Assembly (NCBI RefSeq): GCF_000702905.1
Contig: NZ_JNKR01000002.1
Coordinates: forward strand, 177,695-241,694
DNA: 64,000 bases
DNA from: Mitsuokella jalaludinii DSM 13811
Lineage (GTDB): Bacteria > Bacillota > Negativicutes > Selenomonadales > Selenomonadaceae
Direction: 5' to 3'
A program made the position numbers and the translations under genes. Every line of letters starts with the position of its first letter. Positions within the stretch are counted from its first letter, which is position 1. This document shows, piece by piece, positions 34,559-43,875 of the stretch. The notes under the pieces were generated by a model. That model was not told the DNA's origin, did no database searches, and was given only the letters and a program-made list of their open reading frames with translations.

Positions 34559-35764
34559 TCAGAGTGCCGTGCGCGTCTCCTTCTTGCGCTGGCCGTACTG
34601 CTTGAGCACGGCGGCGATGATGAAGTTGAGCATGAAGCAGGCGGCAAAGAAGTAGAGCGAAGCTGTGTAGCCGCCCGTCTGTGCGTGGAAGAACGAGACG
34701 ATGGACGGACCGGCGACGCCGGCGAGGCCCCAGGCCGTCAGGATGCGGCCGTGGATGGCGCTGAGCTGGCGCGTGCCAAAGATATCCGAAAGGTATGCCG
34801 GCATGCACGAGAAACCGCCGCCATAGCAGCTGATGATCAGCAGCACGAGGAGTTCAAAGACGAGGGCTTCCTTCGTCTGGCCGAGCTGCCAGAACGCGAG
34901 GACCTCGAGTAGGAAGAAGAGCATGTAGACGCGGCCGCGGCCGATGTAATCCGAGACCGTCGACCAGACGATGCGCCCGCCGCCATTGAACACGCCGATG
35001 ATGCCGACCATCGAGGCGGCAGCTGCGGCATCCATGCCGATGACTTCCTGGGCCATCGGCGAGGCAACAGCCAGGAGACCGATGCCGCACGTGATGTTGA
35101 CGAAGAAGATCCACCAGAGCGAGGCGAACTGCCACGTCTTGAGTGCCTCATTGGCCGTCACACCCTGCTGGATGTGCGTGACCTTGCCCGTGCTGTCCTT
35201 GAGGACCGGCGGCTTCAGATAGAGCGAAGACGCACCCATGATGAGCATGTAGGCGCAGCCGAGGATCAGGAAGTTGTTGACGAGGCCGACCGTCGCCGTC
35301 AGGTACTGCATGACAGGACCGGCGATCAGTGCCGCAAAGCCGAAGCCCATGATGGCGAGGCCCGTCGCAAAGCCGCGGTGATCCGGGAAGTATTTGACGA
35401 GTGTCGAGACCGGCGTGATGTAGCCGACACCGAGACCGATGCCGCCGATGACGCCGTAGAAGAGATACAGGAGCGTGAGACTCTGTGCCGAGATGGCGTA
35501 AGCCGTGCCGAGCATGCCCGCGCCGAAGAACGTCATGGCAATCAGGCCGCTCTTCTTCGGGCCGATCTTCTCGACGAAGCTGCCGAGGAAGCCCGCGGAG
35601 AATCCGAGGAACAGGATGGCCAGCGAGAAGGTCCAGGTCGTCTCGGCGAGCGAGAAGCCCATCTCCTTCATGATGGGGCGCGTCAGGACGCGCCATGCAT
35701 AGACACTGCCAATCGAGATGTGGATCCCGACGGCGCTCAGCGCGATAAGCCAGCGATTTCTCAT
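34559..35764 (-). CDS. MFS transporter, oxalate/formate antiporter (OFA) family
   Basis: Twelve-TM major facilitator (401 residues) with the OFA-type opening MRNRWLIALSAVGIHISIGSVYAW, the loop GFSAGFLGSFVEKIGPKKSG, and GGIGLGVGYITPVSTLVKYFPD. Proteins of this family exchange carboxylates such as oxalate and formate, but many members have other substrates. Start at 35764, preceded by GGAGGT; the frame is open upstream through the leader and was not used. Expressed from a consensus promoter through a structured leader. Confidence 0.9.
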   Translation of the reverse strand: MRNRWLIALSAVGIHISIGSVYAWRVLTRPIMKEMGFSLAETTWTFSLAILFLGFSAGFLGSFVEKIGPKKSGLIAMTFFGAGMLGTAYAISAQSLTLLYLFYGVIGGIGLGVGYITPVSTLVKYFPDHRGFATGLAIMGFGFAALIAGPVMQYLTATVGLVNNFLILGCAYMLIMGASSLYLKPPVLKDSTGKVTHIQQGVTANEALKTWQFASLWWIFFVNITCGIGLLAVASPMAQEVIGMDAAAAASMVGIIGVFNGGGRIVWSTVSDYIGRGRVYMLFFLLEVLAFWQLGQTKEALVFELLVLLIISCYGGGFSCMPAYLSDIFGTRQLSAIHGRILTAWGLAGVAGPSIVSFFHAQTGGYTASLYFFAACFMLNFIIAAVLKQYGQRKKETRTAL

Positions 35765-35807
35765 TTGATCTACCTCCAGAAATGCCTTGGGCATCCATCC
35801 GCGGAGA

Positions 35808-35928
35808 ATCAAAAAAGACCGTCCGGAACAGATGCCCTGCCCAGACAGTCGGCTGATCATAACGTTGCAGGACATGTGGTCAATTCCACTCATCCGTCAG
35901 CCCTGCAAGGCTTCTTTTTTGTTTTTAC
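35808..35928 (-). promoter_or_regulatory. Structured leader with terminator, ZTP-riboswitch-like
   Basis: From the predicted +1 near 35928 the minus-strand leader has stem TTGCAGG / CCTGCAA enclosing GTGG AATTGA CCAC, then GCCGACTGTCTGGGCA, then a terminator stem GACTGTCTGG / CCGGACGGTC with a 7-base T-run ending near 35808. The GCCGAC..CTGGGCA segment resembles the conserved 3' part of ZTP (pfl) riboswitches, and formate-linked genes are known ZTP targets. The 5' half fits less well, so the class assignment is tentative; the terminator is clear. Confidence 0.5.
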
Positions 35929-35934
35929 ATCTTC

Positions 35935-35963
35935 ATTATATGAGCCCTGCAGCGCGGCGTCAA
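35935..35963 (-). promoter_or_regulatory. Promoter of the OFA transporter gene
   Basis: Minus-strand TTGACG (35958-35963), 17-bp spacer, TATAAT (35935-35940). Confidence 0.82.
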
Positions 35964-35991
35964 GAGAGAAACGTCACAAAAAGAAAATTTT

Positions 35992-36426
35992 CTACTGCTG
36001 CTTGTGCTGCTGCTCTTTCTGATAGGCGGCACGCGCGAGTTCGCCGCGCAGGCCCTCGTAGAACTGCACGAGGCCGCTCGTGATGCTCTCACGCACATCG
36101 TCATCGATCTTGGACCGCTTCTTGAGCTCGCGCGTCGTCTCGATGATGTTGCCGATGGTCAGGATGTAGTTGTACTCATCCTCGAGTACGGCAGCGGCAT
36201 CAAGGGGCGGCAGGCAGTGCACTTCCTGGGCGAGCGCATCGTACTCGGCCGAGAGCGCGCGCAGGTTCTTCTTCTGCGTCAGCGCGAGGTCGAGGTTCGC
36301 CTCCGTCACGCGCGCGAGGCCCGCGTTCATCTTGTCGCGCAGCGCGTGCATCTTCTGGATGCGCTTCTGGAGCTGCGCGAGGGCGCGCCCCGTCTGGCGC
36401 TGCTCTGGTGTCATCTCATTCGTCAT
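35992..36426 (-). CDS. Hypothetical helical protein
   Basis: 144 residues, charged, predicted almost all helical; the first part (EQRQTGRALAQLQKRIQKMH) and the middle (TQKKNLRALSAEYDALAQEV) look coiled-coil. No signal peptide or TM segment. GAAAGGAAA precedes the start. It lies between the his operon terminator and the OFA transporter promoter, so it is probably transcribed alone. I do not recognise the family. Confidence 0.7.
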   Translation of the reverse strand: MTNEMTPEQRQTGRALAQLQKRIQKMHALRDKMNAGLARVTEANLDLALTQKKNLRALSAEYDALAQEVHCLPPLDAAAVLEDEYNYILTIGNIIETTRELKKRSKIDDDVRESITSGLVQFYEGLRGELARAAYQKEQQHKQQ

Positions 36427-36472
36427 TTCTCGTTTCCTTTCGATTCCCGGTTCACCTACTCATCCGATCCAC

Positions 36473-36499
36473 AAAAAAGCCCCCGGAAAAACCGAGGGT
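36473..36499 (-). terminator. Terminator of the histidine operon
   Basis: Minus-strand stem ACCCTCGG / CCGGGGGC with a 5-nt loop followed by TTTTTTG, 47 bases beyond the hisIE stop. Confidence 0.85.
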
Positions 36500-36546
36500 C
36501 TTTGCAAACTCTGTACAGTATACCACAAGACGGGCCGATGCCGCAA

Positions 36547-37266
36547 TCAGAGGTCCGGGCGGACGCCTGTTTTGCCGGTGAATTTATGGTAGGCTGCGCC
36601 CTGTCTGCGGCCCATGAGCTCCGCGAAGAGCTCTTCCGGGGAGATGTTGTGATAGGCGAGCAGGACGAGGCAGTGATACCAGAGGTCGCCCATCTCGTAG
36701 AGGATCTCCTTGCGCACGTTGTTCTTCGAGGCGATGATCGTCTCGACAGCCTCTTCGCCGACCTTCTTTAGGATCTTGTCCTGGCCCTTCTCGAAGAGGT
36801 AGTTCGTGTACGAGCCCTCGACCGGGTTGAGGCGGCGGTCCTGGATGACGTTGTAGAGATCGTAGAGGACGGCAGCGAGGTCGGCCTTCTTCTCCGGCGG
36901 CACGACAGCGATGCCCTTCTCCTCCCCGCCTGCGAGCTTGCGGCCGCTGAAGCAGGTGTACGTGCCCGTATGGCAGGCGACACCCGTCTGATGCACGCGC
37001 ACGAGCAATGTGTCGCCGTCGCAGTCGTAGGAAATTTCCTTGACCTTCTGGACGTTGCCGGACGTCTCGCCTTTCTGCCAGAGCTTCTGGCGGCTGCGGC
37101 TGAAGAACCAGGTGTAGCCCGTCTCCAGCGTCTTCTTGAGGGATTCCTCGTTCATGTAGGCCAGCATGAGCACCTGGCCGTTCTCCTCCTGCACGACAGC
37201 AGGCACGAGGCCCTTCTCGTCAAACTTGACCATCGAGATGTCAATCGTATTTTCTGCATTTGCCAT
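36547..37266 (-). CDS. hisIE: Bifunctional phosphoribosyl-AMP cyclohydrolase / phosphoribosyl-ATP pyrophosphatase
   Basis: Catalyses the second and third steps of histidine synthesis (239 residues). HisI domain first: [62 protein letters not shown] with the zinc cysteines. HisE domain from about residue 130: [34 protein letters not shown]. Start at 37266 overlaps the hisF stop by one base (TAATG). Last gene of the his operon. Confidence 0.95.
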   Translation of the reverse strand: MANAENTIDISMVKFDEKGLVPAVVQEENGQVLMLAYMNEESLKKTLETGYTWFFSRSRQKLWQKGETSGNVQKVKEISYDCDGDTLLVRVHQTGVACHTGTYTCFSGRKLAGGEEKGIAVVPPEKKADLAAVLYDLYNVIQDRRLNPVEGSYTNYLFEKGQDKILKKVGEEAVETIIASKNNVRKEILYEMGDLWYHCLVLLAYHNISPEELFAELMGRRQGAAYHKFTGKTGVRPDL

Positions 37267-38024
37267 TAGAATCGAACCTCCACTCCGCGGGATTTCAAGT
37301 ATTCCTTGACCTGACGCACGGTGAACTGGCCGTAATGGAAGACGGATGCCGCGAGCACGGCGTCGGCATGGCCGAGGGTCAGGACGTCGTAGAAGTGCTC
37401 GAGCTTGCCGGCGCCGCCCGAGGCAATGACCGGCACGTTGACGGCGTCGGAGACGGCGCGCGTCAGCTCGATGTCGTAGCCATCCTTCGTGCCGTCGGCA
37501 TCCATGCTCGTCAGAAGGATCTCGCCGGCGCCGAGCTCGACGGCCTTCTTGACCCACTCAAGGCAGTCGAGGCCAGTCGGCGTGCGGCCGCCGTTGACGT
37601 AGACCTCCCACTTTTGGTCGCCCGCGCGGCGCGCGTCGACGGCGAGCACCATGCACTGGCGGCCAAACTTCTCCGCGCCCTCCTTGAGGAGGCCCGGATT
37701 CTTGACGGCTGCCGTGTTGAGCGACGTCTTGTCGGCACCGGCCTTGAGCATGCGGCGCATGTCCTCGACCGTGCGGATGCCGCCGCCGACCGTGAACGGG
37801 ATGAAGACCTTCGAGGCACAGTCGCGCGCGACATTGACCATCGTGCCGCGGTTGTCGCTCGAGGCCGTGATATCGAGGAAGACGAGCTCATCCGCCCGCT
37901 CCTCGTCGTAACGGGCAGCGAGCTCGACGGGATCGCCCGCGTCGCGCAGTCCGACAAAGTTCGTGCCCTTGACGACGCGCCCGTCCTTGACATCAAGACA
38001 AGGGATAATGCGTTTCGTATACAT
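37266..38024 (-). CDS. hisF: Imidazole glycerol phosphate synthase, cyclase subunit
   Basis: TIM-barrel cyclase (252 residues) that uses ammonia from HisH to form IGP and AICAR. N-terminal [19 protein letters not shown] with catalytic Asp11, [32 protein letters not shown] with the second catalytic Asp, and [15 protein letters not shown]. Five bases separate it from hisA. Confidence 0.97.
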   Translation of the reverse strand: MYTKRIIPCLDVKDGRVVKGTNFVGLRDAGDPVELAARYDEERADELVFLDITASSDNRGTMVNVARDCASKVFIPFTVGGGIRTVEDMRRMLKAGADKTSLNTAAVKNPGLLKEGAEKFGRQCMVLAVDARRAGDQKWEVYVNGGRTPTGLDCLEWVKKAVELGAGEILLTSMDADGTKDGYDIELTRAVSDAVNVPVIASGGAGKLEHFYDVLTLGHADAVLAASVFHYGQFTVRQVKEYLKSRGVEVRF

Positions 38025-38029
38025 CTATT

Positions 38030-38761
38030 TTAGTCCTCCTTCGCCGCGATTTCAATAGCCTTCGCGAGGTCCAGCGTCCCCATGTAGATGGACTTGCCGA
38101 CGATAACGCCCTCGATGCCGTCCTTCTCATAGGGCTTCAGCGCCTCGATGTCGGCGATGGACTTGACGCCGCCCGAAGCGACGATGGCGACGCCGCTCTC
38201 GCGCGCGAGCTTGGCCGTCGCTTCGACATTGACGCCCGAAAGCGTGCCGTCGCGCGAGATATCCGTGTAGATGATCGTCTTGACGCCGGCCTTCTTCATC
38301 TCCTTGGCGAGTGCCGTGGCTTCGACATCGCCCGAGACGCCCCAGCCATCGACAGCGACGATGCCGTCCTTGGCGTCGATGCCGACGACAATGCGGTCGC
38401 CGTACTTTGCGCAGGCCTCGCGGACGAGCTCCGGATTGCGCACGGCAACGGAGCCGAGGATGACGCGGCGCACGCCGAGCGCGAGGACGTCATCGATGTT
38501 CTCCATCGTGCGGATGCCGCCGCCGAGTTCGACGGGGATGTCGACGGCCGCGAGGATCTTCTCGACCGTCGCAAGGTTCTGCGACTTGCCGGCAAGCGCC
38601 CCGTCGAGATCGACGAGGTGCAGGAACTCGGCGCCCTGCGCCTGCCATTTCTTTGCCATCTCCTCTGGTTTGTCCGAGAAGACTGTCTCCTTCTCAAAGT
38701 CGCCCTTCAAGAGGCGCACGCACTTGCCGCCACGGATATCGATTGCTGGGAATATGATCAT
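38030..38761 (-). CDS. hisA: ProFAR isomerase
   Basis: 1-(5-phosphoribosyl)-5-[(5-phosphoribosylamino)methylideneamino]imidazole-4-carboxamide isomerase (243 residues), TIM barrel. IIFPAIDIRGGKCVRLLKGD, LGGGIRTMENI, VVGIDAKDGIVAVDGW and YTDISRDGTLSGVN are conserved. AGAGGAG before the start. Confidence 0.96.
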   Translation of the reverse strand: MIIFPAIDIRGGKCVRLLKGDFEKETVFSDKPEEMAKKWQAQGAEFLHLVDLDGALAGKSQNLATVEKILAAVDIPVELGGGIRTMENIDDVLALGVRRVILGSVAVRNPELVREACAKYGDRIVVGIDAKDGIVAVDGWGVSGDVEATALAKEMKKAGVKTIIYTDISRDGTLSGVNVEATAKLARESGVAIVASGGVKSIADIEALKPYEKDGIEGVIVGKSIYMGTLDLAKAIEIAAKED

Positions 38762-38782
38762 GGGATTCTCCTCTTAACCTTC

Positions 38783-39394
38783 TTAACCTTCAACAAAATT
38801 CTTCAGGATGGCGAGCCCGACGTCGCCGGATTTCTCCGGGTGGAACTGTGTGGCCTGGATGTTGCCGCAGGCGACGGCGGCCGTCAGCTGCTCGCCGTAC
38901 TCCGTCGTGGCCGTGATGACGCTCTTGTCCTCCGGCACGGCGTGGTAGCTGTGCACGAAGTAGACGTAGGGCTTGTCCGAGAGGCCTTTGAAGAGGTCAA
39001 GCTTCTCGCGCGGCTCGCGGACCTTGATGGAGTTCCAGCCCATGTGCGGGACTTTTAGGCCCGGCGCCTGAATCTTCTTCACCATGCCGTGGATGAGGCC
39101 GAGGCCTTTCGCCCCCGGGCTCTCCTCGCTGCCGTCGAAGAGGACCTGCAGGCCGACACAGATGCCGAGCAACGGCTTTCCTGCAGCGACAGACTCCTTG
39201 AGCACGGGGATGAGGCCGCTCTCTTCGAGATTCTTCATGCAGTCGCCGAAGGCACCGACGCCCGGCAGCACGATCTTGTCGGCCTGGCGGATGGTGCTCT
39301 CGTCACTCGTCACGCGGACATCCGCGCCAAGCGCGGCAAAAGCCTTCTCCGCGCTGAAGAGATTGCCGACGCCGTAATCAATGATTGCAATCAT
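38783..39394 (-). CDS. hisH: Imidazole glycerol phosphate synthase, glutaminase subunit
   Basis: Class I glutamine amidotransferase (203 residues) feeding ammonia to HisF. IIDYGVGNLFS, GKPLLGICVGLQVLFDGSEE with the nucleophile Cys, YFVHSYHA, and QFHPEKSGDVG with the His-Glu of the triad. Start at 39394 follows GGAGG; an upstream in-frame codon at 39460 was rejected. Confidence 0.96.
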   Translation of the reverse strand: MIAIIDYGVGNLFSAEKAFAALGADVRVTSDESTIRQADKIVLPGVGAFGDCMKNLEESGLIPVLKESVAAGKPLLGICVGLQVLFDGSEESPGAKGLGLIHGMVKKIQAPGLKVPHMGWNSIKVREPREKLDLFKGLSDKPYVYFVHSYHAVPEDKSVITATTEYGEQLTAAVACGNIQATQFHPEKSGDVGLAILKNFVEG

Positions 39395-39425
39395 GCATAT
39401 TCCTCCTATCGTATCGGGCACAGAC

Positions 39426-40019
39426 TCAGAGCGAGCCCTTCGTCGACGGGATGCCGTCAACGCGCGGGTCCTTCTCGACGGCGATGCGCAAAGCGTGGCC
39501 GAGGGCCTTGAAGATGGCCTCTACCTTGTGGTGCGAGTTCTTGCCGTAGAGTACGCAGACGTGCAGGGTGATGCCAGCATTGACGGCGAAGGCCCGCAGG
39601 AATTCCTCGGTGAGCTCTGTATCGTAGCCGCCGATCATCGGGGCCATCTCGCCGCCGTCGTCGTAGACGAGGAACGGGCGGCCGCTGATGTCTAAAGAGA
39701 CGAAAGCCAGCGCTTCGTCCATCGGCAGATAGAACGTACCGTAGCGGCGGATACCCTTCTTATCGCCGATGGCCTGCTTGAACGCCTGCCCCAGCGTGAT
39801 GCCGATGTCCTCGACGGAATGATGGCCGTCGACGTCGATGTCGCCGTCGCAAGCGAGTGTGAGGTCCATGAGGCCGTGGGCCGTCATGAGGTTGAGCATA
39901 TGGTCAAAGAAGCCGATGCCCGAGTCGATGACACCGTGGCCGTTGCCATCGAGATTGAGGATGAGCTTGACGCTCGTCTCTGCCGTCTTGCGCTCGACGG
40001 TCGCTGTGCGGATACTCAT
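39426..40019 (-). CDS. hisB: Imidazoleglycerol-phosphate dehydratase
   Basis: Monofunctional HisB (197 residues). Metal-binding signatures HMLNLMTAHGLMDL and DGHHSVEDIGITLGQAF, and later HVCVLYGKNSHHKVEAIFKA. Overlaps hisC by 4 bases. Confidence 0.97.
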   Translation of the reverse strand: MSIRTATVERKTAETSVKLILNLDGNGHGVIDSGIGFFDHMLNLMTAHGLMDLTLACDGDIDVDGHHSVEDIGITLGQAFKQAIGDKKGIRRYGTFYLPMDEALAFVSLDISGRPFLVYDDGGEMAPMIGGYDTELTEEFLRAFAVNAGITLHVCVLYGKNSHHKVEAIFKALGHALRIAVEKDPRVDGIPSTKGSL

Positions 40020-41083
40020 GCTCTCCCCTCCGTGAATGCCTTGAAGTAGCTGTACCAGATGTCGTTCTCCTCGCGGCGGCCCATCGAGATGCGCAGGCAG
40101 TCCTTGAGGCCCGGCGCATCGCCGAAGTGGCGCACGCCGATGCCCTTCGACTCGAAGAGCGCGTTGAGCTCCTGCGCCTTATCGTAGTGGACGAGGATGA
40201 AGTTCGTCTCCGACGGGAAGACTTTGACACCCGGCAGCTTCTTGAGCTCTTCCTGCATGCGCTTGCGCTCCGAGATCATGATCTGGATGTGCGGCACGAA
40301 CTCCTGGCGCATCTGGTAGCAGATGTCGGCCGTGACGAGTGAGAGCACATTCATGTGGTACGGCATGTAGGACTTGTCGATCATCTCGACGATCTTCTCA
40401 TCCGCGAGCATGTAGCCGACGCGGCACGAGGCGAGGCCGTACGCCTTCGAGAAGGTGCGCGCGATGATCATGTTCGGGTATTTCGCCAGCAGGCGCACCG
40501 CCGTCTGGCCGTAGAACTCCATATAAGCCTCGTCGACGAGGAAGGCGCAGTCGATATTCGAGGCAATCTTCTCGATCTCTTCGACCGTGAAGGCATTGCC
40601 CGTCGGGTTGTTCGGATTGCAGATGACGGCGAGCGTCGCCTTCTCTTCGTTGACCGTCTGGATGAACTTGTCGATGTCGAGCGAATAGTCCTCCGGATTG
40701 AGGTCGACGGGCACGCCCGTGGCCTCAGCCGCCTTGGCGTAGATCTTGTACATCGAGAACGACGGCTGCGGATAGACGATCTTGGCCTCCGGGCTGCCGC
40801 CGAAGCAGTAGAAGAGCTTCTCGATGATCTCAGACGAGCCGCTGCCGATCAGCACGTTCTCGCGCTGCATGGAGAAATTGCGCGCAATCTGGTCGCGCAG
40901 GTCATCGTACTGCTCATTCGGATAGCGGTTGAACGCGACCGTCCCGAGGCGGTTCATGACGCGCTCCTCGACGAGCGGCGGCAGGCTCATATTGCACTCA
41001 TTGGCGTTAATCTTGATCTCCCAGGGACGCTCGACGACGTCGTAGGATGGCATATCGGCAAGGCCGTTGCGGTAATTCAGCAT
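40016..41083 (-). CDS. hisC: Histidinol-phosphate aminotransferase
   Basis: PLP-dependent fold-type I transaminase (355 residues). IKINANECNMSLPP, GSGSSEIIEKLF, NPNNPTGNAFT, FLVDEAYMEF, and the PLP lysine in ARTFSKAYGLASCRVGYML. AGGGGACT before the start. Confidence 0.96.
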   Translation of the reverse strand: MLNYRNGLADMPSYDVVERPWEIKINANECNMSLPPLVEERVMNRLGTVAFNRYPNEQYDDLRDQIARNFSMQRENVLIGSGSSEIIEKLFYCFGGSPEAKIVYPQPSFSMYKIYAKAAEATGVPVDLNPEDYSLDIDKFIQTVNEEKATLAVICNPNNPTGNAFTVEEIEKIASNIDCAFLVDEAYMEFYGQTAVRLLAKYPNMIIARTFSKAYGLASCRVGYMLADEKIVEMIDKSYMPYHMNVLSLVTADICYQMRQEFVPHIQIMISERKRMQEELKKLPGVKVFPSETNFILVHYDKAQELNALFESKGIGVRHFGDAPGLKDCLRISMGRREENDIWYSYFKAFTEGRA

Positions 41084-41130
41084 AGTCCCCTATCCCTTCT
41101 ATATCAGATATCGATTATTTACCTATCGTT

Positions 41131-42474
41131 TCACTTCTGCTCGCGGCGGATGCGGATGGCATTGGCATGTGCCTGCAAGCCCTCGGTCTCCGCGAGGCGG
41201 ATGATGTCCTCGCTGACATCGGAGAGCGCCGGCTGCGTGTACGAGATGATGCTCGTGCGCTTCATGAACGTCTCGACATTGAGCACGGAGTAGTAGCGCG
41301 CCGTACCGCCCGTCGGCAGCACGTGGTTCGGGCCGGCGAAGTAGTCGCCGAGCGGCTCCGGCGAATAAGCGCCGAGGAAGACGGCACCGGCATGGCGCAC
41401 GTACGGCAGCAGCTGGAACGGCTGCTCTGTCAGGAGCTCCATGTGCTCCGGCGCCGAAACATTGGCAAAGCGCATGGCCTGCATCATGTCCTCGGCGACG
41501 ACGATCAGGCCGTTGCGGTCGATCGACGCCTGCGCGATCTCGCGGCGCGGCAGCTTGGCGAGCTGTTTCTCCGCTTCCCTTGCGACCTTGCCGGCCAGCT
41601 CCTCATCGTCCGTGATGACGATGCTCGAAGCCAGCGGATCGTGCTCGGCCTGGCTCAGCATGTCGGCCGCCGTGTAGACAGGATCCGCCGTCTTGTCGGC
41701 GACGATGAGAATCTCGCTCGGCCCTGCGAGCATGTCGATGTCGACATGGCCGTAGACCTCTTTCTTGGCCAGCGTGACGAAGATGTTGCCCGGGCCCGTG
41801 ATCTTGTCGACGCGCGGGATGGTCTCCGTGCCGAAGGCCATCGCAGCGATGGCCTGAGCGCCGCCGATCTTGTAGATCTTCTTGACGCCGGCCGCACGCG
41901 CGGCGATGAGGACGTAGGGATTGATCTTGCCGTTCTTCGGCGGTACCATCATGATGATCTCACCGACACCGGCGACCGAGGCCGGCACAGCGTTCATGAT
42001 GACGGATGACGGGTAGGCAGCCGTGCCGCCCGGCACGTAGATGCCGACGCGGTCGAGCGGGATGATGGACTGGCCGAGGATGGAGCCCTTCTCGCGGTAC
42101 GTCATCCACGAGTTCGGCTTCTGCTCCTGATGGTAGCGGCGCACGTTCTCAGCCGCCTTGCGCAGCGACTCGACGACGGCGGGATCTGCCGCCTTCTCAG
42201 CCGCTTCGTACTCGGCTTCCGTCACGAGAAAGTCCTCGGGCTTGTAGTCGACCCGGTCGATGAGGCTCGTGTAGCGGATGACCGCGGCGTCGCCCTCGCG
42301 GCGCACATCGCCGACAATCTGGCGCACGAGCTCGGCTGCCGTCATATCGCGGCCAAACGTCTTCTTGTTGGCCTCGCGGATCTTCGGGCTGAGCTCAACC
42401 TCATCAAAGGATGCCTTCGTCAGCATCCTCTCAATGGCATATTCTCCGACTTCACTGGCTTTTACGATCTTCAT
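41131..42474 (-). CDS. hisD: Histidinol dehydrogenase
   Basis: Zn2+/NAD+-dependent oxidation of histidinol to histidine (447 residues). PLDRVGIYVPGGTAAYPSS, GVKKIYKIGGAQAIAAMAFG, DKITGPGNIFVTLAKK, HVDIDMLAGPSEILIVAD, and HDPLASSIVITDD with the catalytic histidine region. GAGGAAG before the start. Confidence 0.97.
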   Translation of the reverse strand: MKIVKASEVGEYAIERMLTKASFDEVELSPKIREANKKTFGRDMTAAELVRQIVGDVRREGDAAVIRYTSLIDRVDYKPEDFLVTEAEYEAAEKAADPAVVESLRKAAENVRRYHQEQKPNSWMTYREKGSILGQSIIPLDRVGIYVPGGTAAYPSSVIMNAVPASVAGVGEIIMMVPPKNGKINPYVLIAARAAGVKKIYKIGGAQAIAAMAFGTETIPRVDKITGPGNIFVTLAKKEVYGHVDIDMLAGPSEILIVADKTADPVYTAADMLSQAEHDPLASSIVITDDEELAGKVAREAEKQLAKLPRREIAQASIDRNGLIVVAEDMMQAMRFANVSAPEHMELLTEQPFQLLPYVRHAGAVFLGAYSPEPLGDYFAGPNHVLPTGGTARYYSVLNVETFMKRTSIISYTQPALSDVSEDIIRLAETEGLQAHANAIRIRREQK

Positions 42475-42516
42475 CTATACTTCCTCGCTTTCCACTGTCT
42501 ATCCCTGCTGCTGTGC

Positions 42517-43191
42517 TTACGCCTCAGCCTTTGCCTGCTGCTCGAGCTCGAGGATCCTGCGCAACTCTTCCGTGAGCTGGCTGATGCGGTCGAACTTGAG
42601 CTTGAAACTCACGCGGTTGACGATGAGCCGCGCCGTCGCGTCGAGGATGTAGGCAATCTCCTCGAGGTCGTTTTCCCGGAGCGTCGTGCCCGTCTCGACG
42701 ATATCGACGATGCTCTCAGAGAGCCCGACGATCGGGCCGAGCTCGATCGAGCCGTTGAGCTTGATGTACTCCATCTGCATGCCGTGCTTGTTGAAGAACT
42801 GCTCGGCGATGTGCGGGAACTTCGTCGCGACGCGCGTGTGGTCGTAGTCGACGAGCTTCTCGCGCTTCTCGGCCTTCGGCACCGCCATCATGAGGTGGCA
42901 GCGGCCAAAGCCGAGGTCTAGAAGCTCGTAGACATCCTTGCCCGACTCCAGCAGCACATCCTTGCCGATGACGCCGATGTCGGCCGCGCCGTACTCGACG
43001 TACGTCGGCACATCTGCCGTCTTGGAGACGATGAAGCGGATCTTCTTCTCTTCATTCGAGATGACGAGTTTGCGCGACTTATCCGAAAGACCTTCCGCCG
43101 TATAGCCCGCCTTGGCTAAGAGGTCAGCCGAGAGCGAGAAGAGCTTGCCCTTCGGCAGGGCGATGGTCAGGTAATCCATGGTATTTTTCAT
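42517..43191 (-). CDS. hisG: ATP phosphoribosyltransferase, short form
   Basis: First enzyme of histidine synthesis (224 residues). It is the short HisG(S) form without the C-terminal regulatory domain and therefore needs HisZ, encoded in the same operon. LTIALPKGKLF, ADIGVIGKDVLLE, DLGFGRCHLMMAVP and ELNGSIELGPIVGLSESIVDIVETG-like signature (here KLNGSIELGPIVGL). AGGAGAGG before the start. An internal promoter candidate (TTGACG, 17 bp, TAACAT) lies at 43258-43286. Confidence 0.96.
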   Translation of the reverse strand: MKNTMDYLTIALPKGKLFSLSADLLAKAGYTAEGLSDKSRKLVISNEEKKIRFIVSKTADVPTYVEYGAADIGVIGKDVLLESGKDVYELLDLGFGRCHLMMAVPKAEKREKLVDYDHTRVATKFPHIAEQFFNKHGMQMEYIKLNGSIELGPIVGLSESIVDIVETGTTLRENDLEEIAYILDATARLIVNRVSFKLKFDRISQLTEELRRILELEQQAKAEA

Positions 43192-43257
43192 ATTCCCTCT
43201 CCTGAGATGATTCTACGATTTTCGTTCTTTATCTTGCTAAAGGATTCGATGAACCCT

Positions 43258-43286
43258 ATGTTAACACCAAAATCCAGATTCGTCAA
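43258..43286 (-). promoter_or_regulatory. Internal promoter candidate ahead of hisG
   Basis: Minus-strand TTGACG (43281-43286), 17-bp spacer, TAACAT (43258-43263). In the leader that follows, TTTTCGTTCTTTA (plus strand, 43219-43231) resembles TTTTCGTCTTTA at 45470-45481 ahead of hisR, a possible shared operator. Confidence 0.45.
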
Positions 43287-43333
43287 GAAATCTTTGCAAA
43301 ATGTTTCTCAATCCACACAGTGCGCACAAACGC

Positions 43334-43873
43334 CTAATTCCTGGCGTCCGCTTCGCGCAGCAGCCGGAGCACCTGCCTGTCGCCCGCTGCATCCGCCATA
43401 TCATCTGCCATATGATGGCGCTCGATGATGCGGGCCTCCTCGGCCATGCCGATCTCACGCAGCAGGGCCGCGCCGATGGCCGGATGATGACGGTAGACGT
43501 AGAGCGCGTGGCCAAGACGGCCCTCATGCTCCATGAGCCGCTCCGAGGCGTGCGGCAGATAGTGCATCATCAGGACAGCAAAGACCTTGCCGAGGATGTC
43601 GAGGTCCCCCCTGCGGCGGCCGACATCATGCAAAAGCGCACAGCGGATGAGAAAGGCGCGCTGCTCTTCTGGCAGGCCGTGCCGCTCAGCGAGCGCACGC
43701 GCCGTATAGGCGGCATTGCGCGCGTGGACCTGGTCGGCCGGATGCATCGCGTAGAAGAGCGGCAGTGCCTTCGCTGGCAAGTTCGCGCGCACAAAGGCGT
43801 GGTCAGCCTCCCCCATATGCTGCGTGACAGCGCGCACGAACTGGCGCACGCGCCCGTACATCTGCTGCAGCAT
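43334..43873 (-). CDS. HD-domain protein inside the his operon
   Basis: 179 residues with an HD-type metal phosphohydrolase pattern: DQVHARNAAYTARALAE (first His), CALLHDVGRRRGD (HD pair), YRHHPAIGAALL (later His residues) and EARIIERHHMADDM. Such domains hydrolyse phosphate esters of nucleotides or act in signalling; the substrate is not evident. It starts 2 bases after the hisZ stop, so it is co-transcribed with the his genes. It is not a known histidine enzyme; a histidinol-phosphatase role is conceivable because no hisN/hisJ is seen here, but the usual PHP or HAD signatures are absent. Confidence 0.75.
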   Translation of the reverse strand: MLQQMYGRVRQFVRAVTQHMGEADHAFVRANLPAKALPLFYAMHPADQVHARNAAYTARALAERHGLPEEQRAFLIRCALLHDVGRRRGDLDILGKVFAVLMMHYLPHASERLMEHEGRLGHALYVYRHHPAIGAALLREIGMAEEARIIERHHMADDMADAAGDRQVLRLLREADARN

Positions 43874-43875
43874 GG

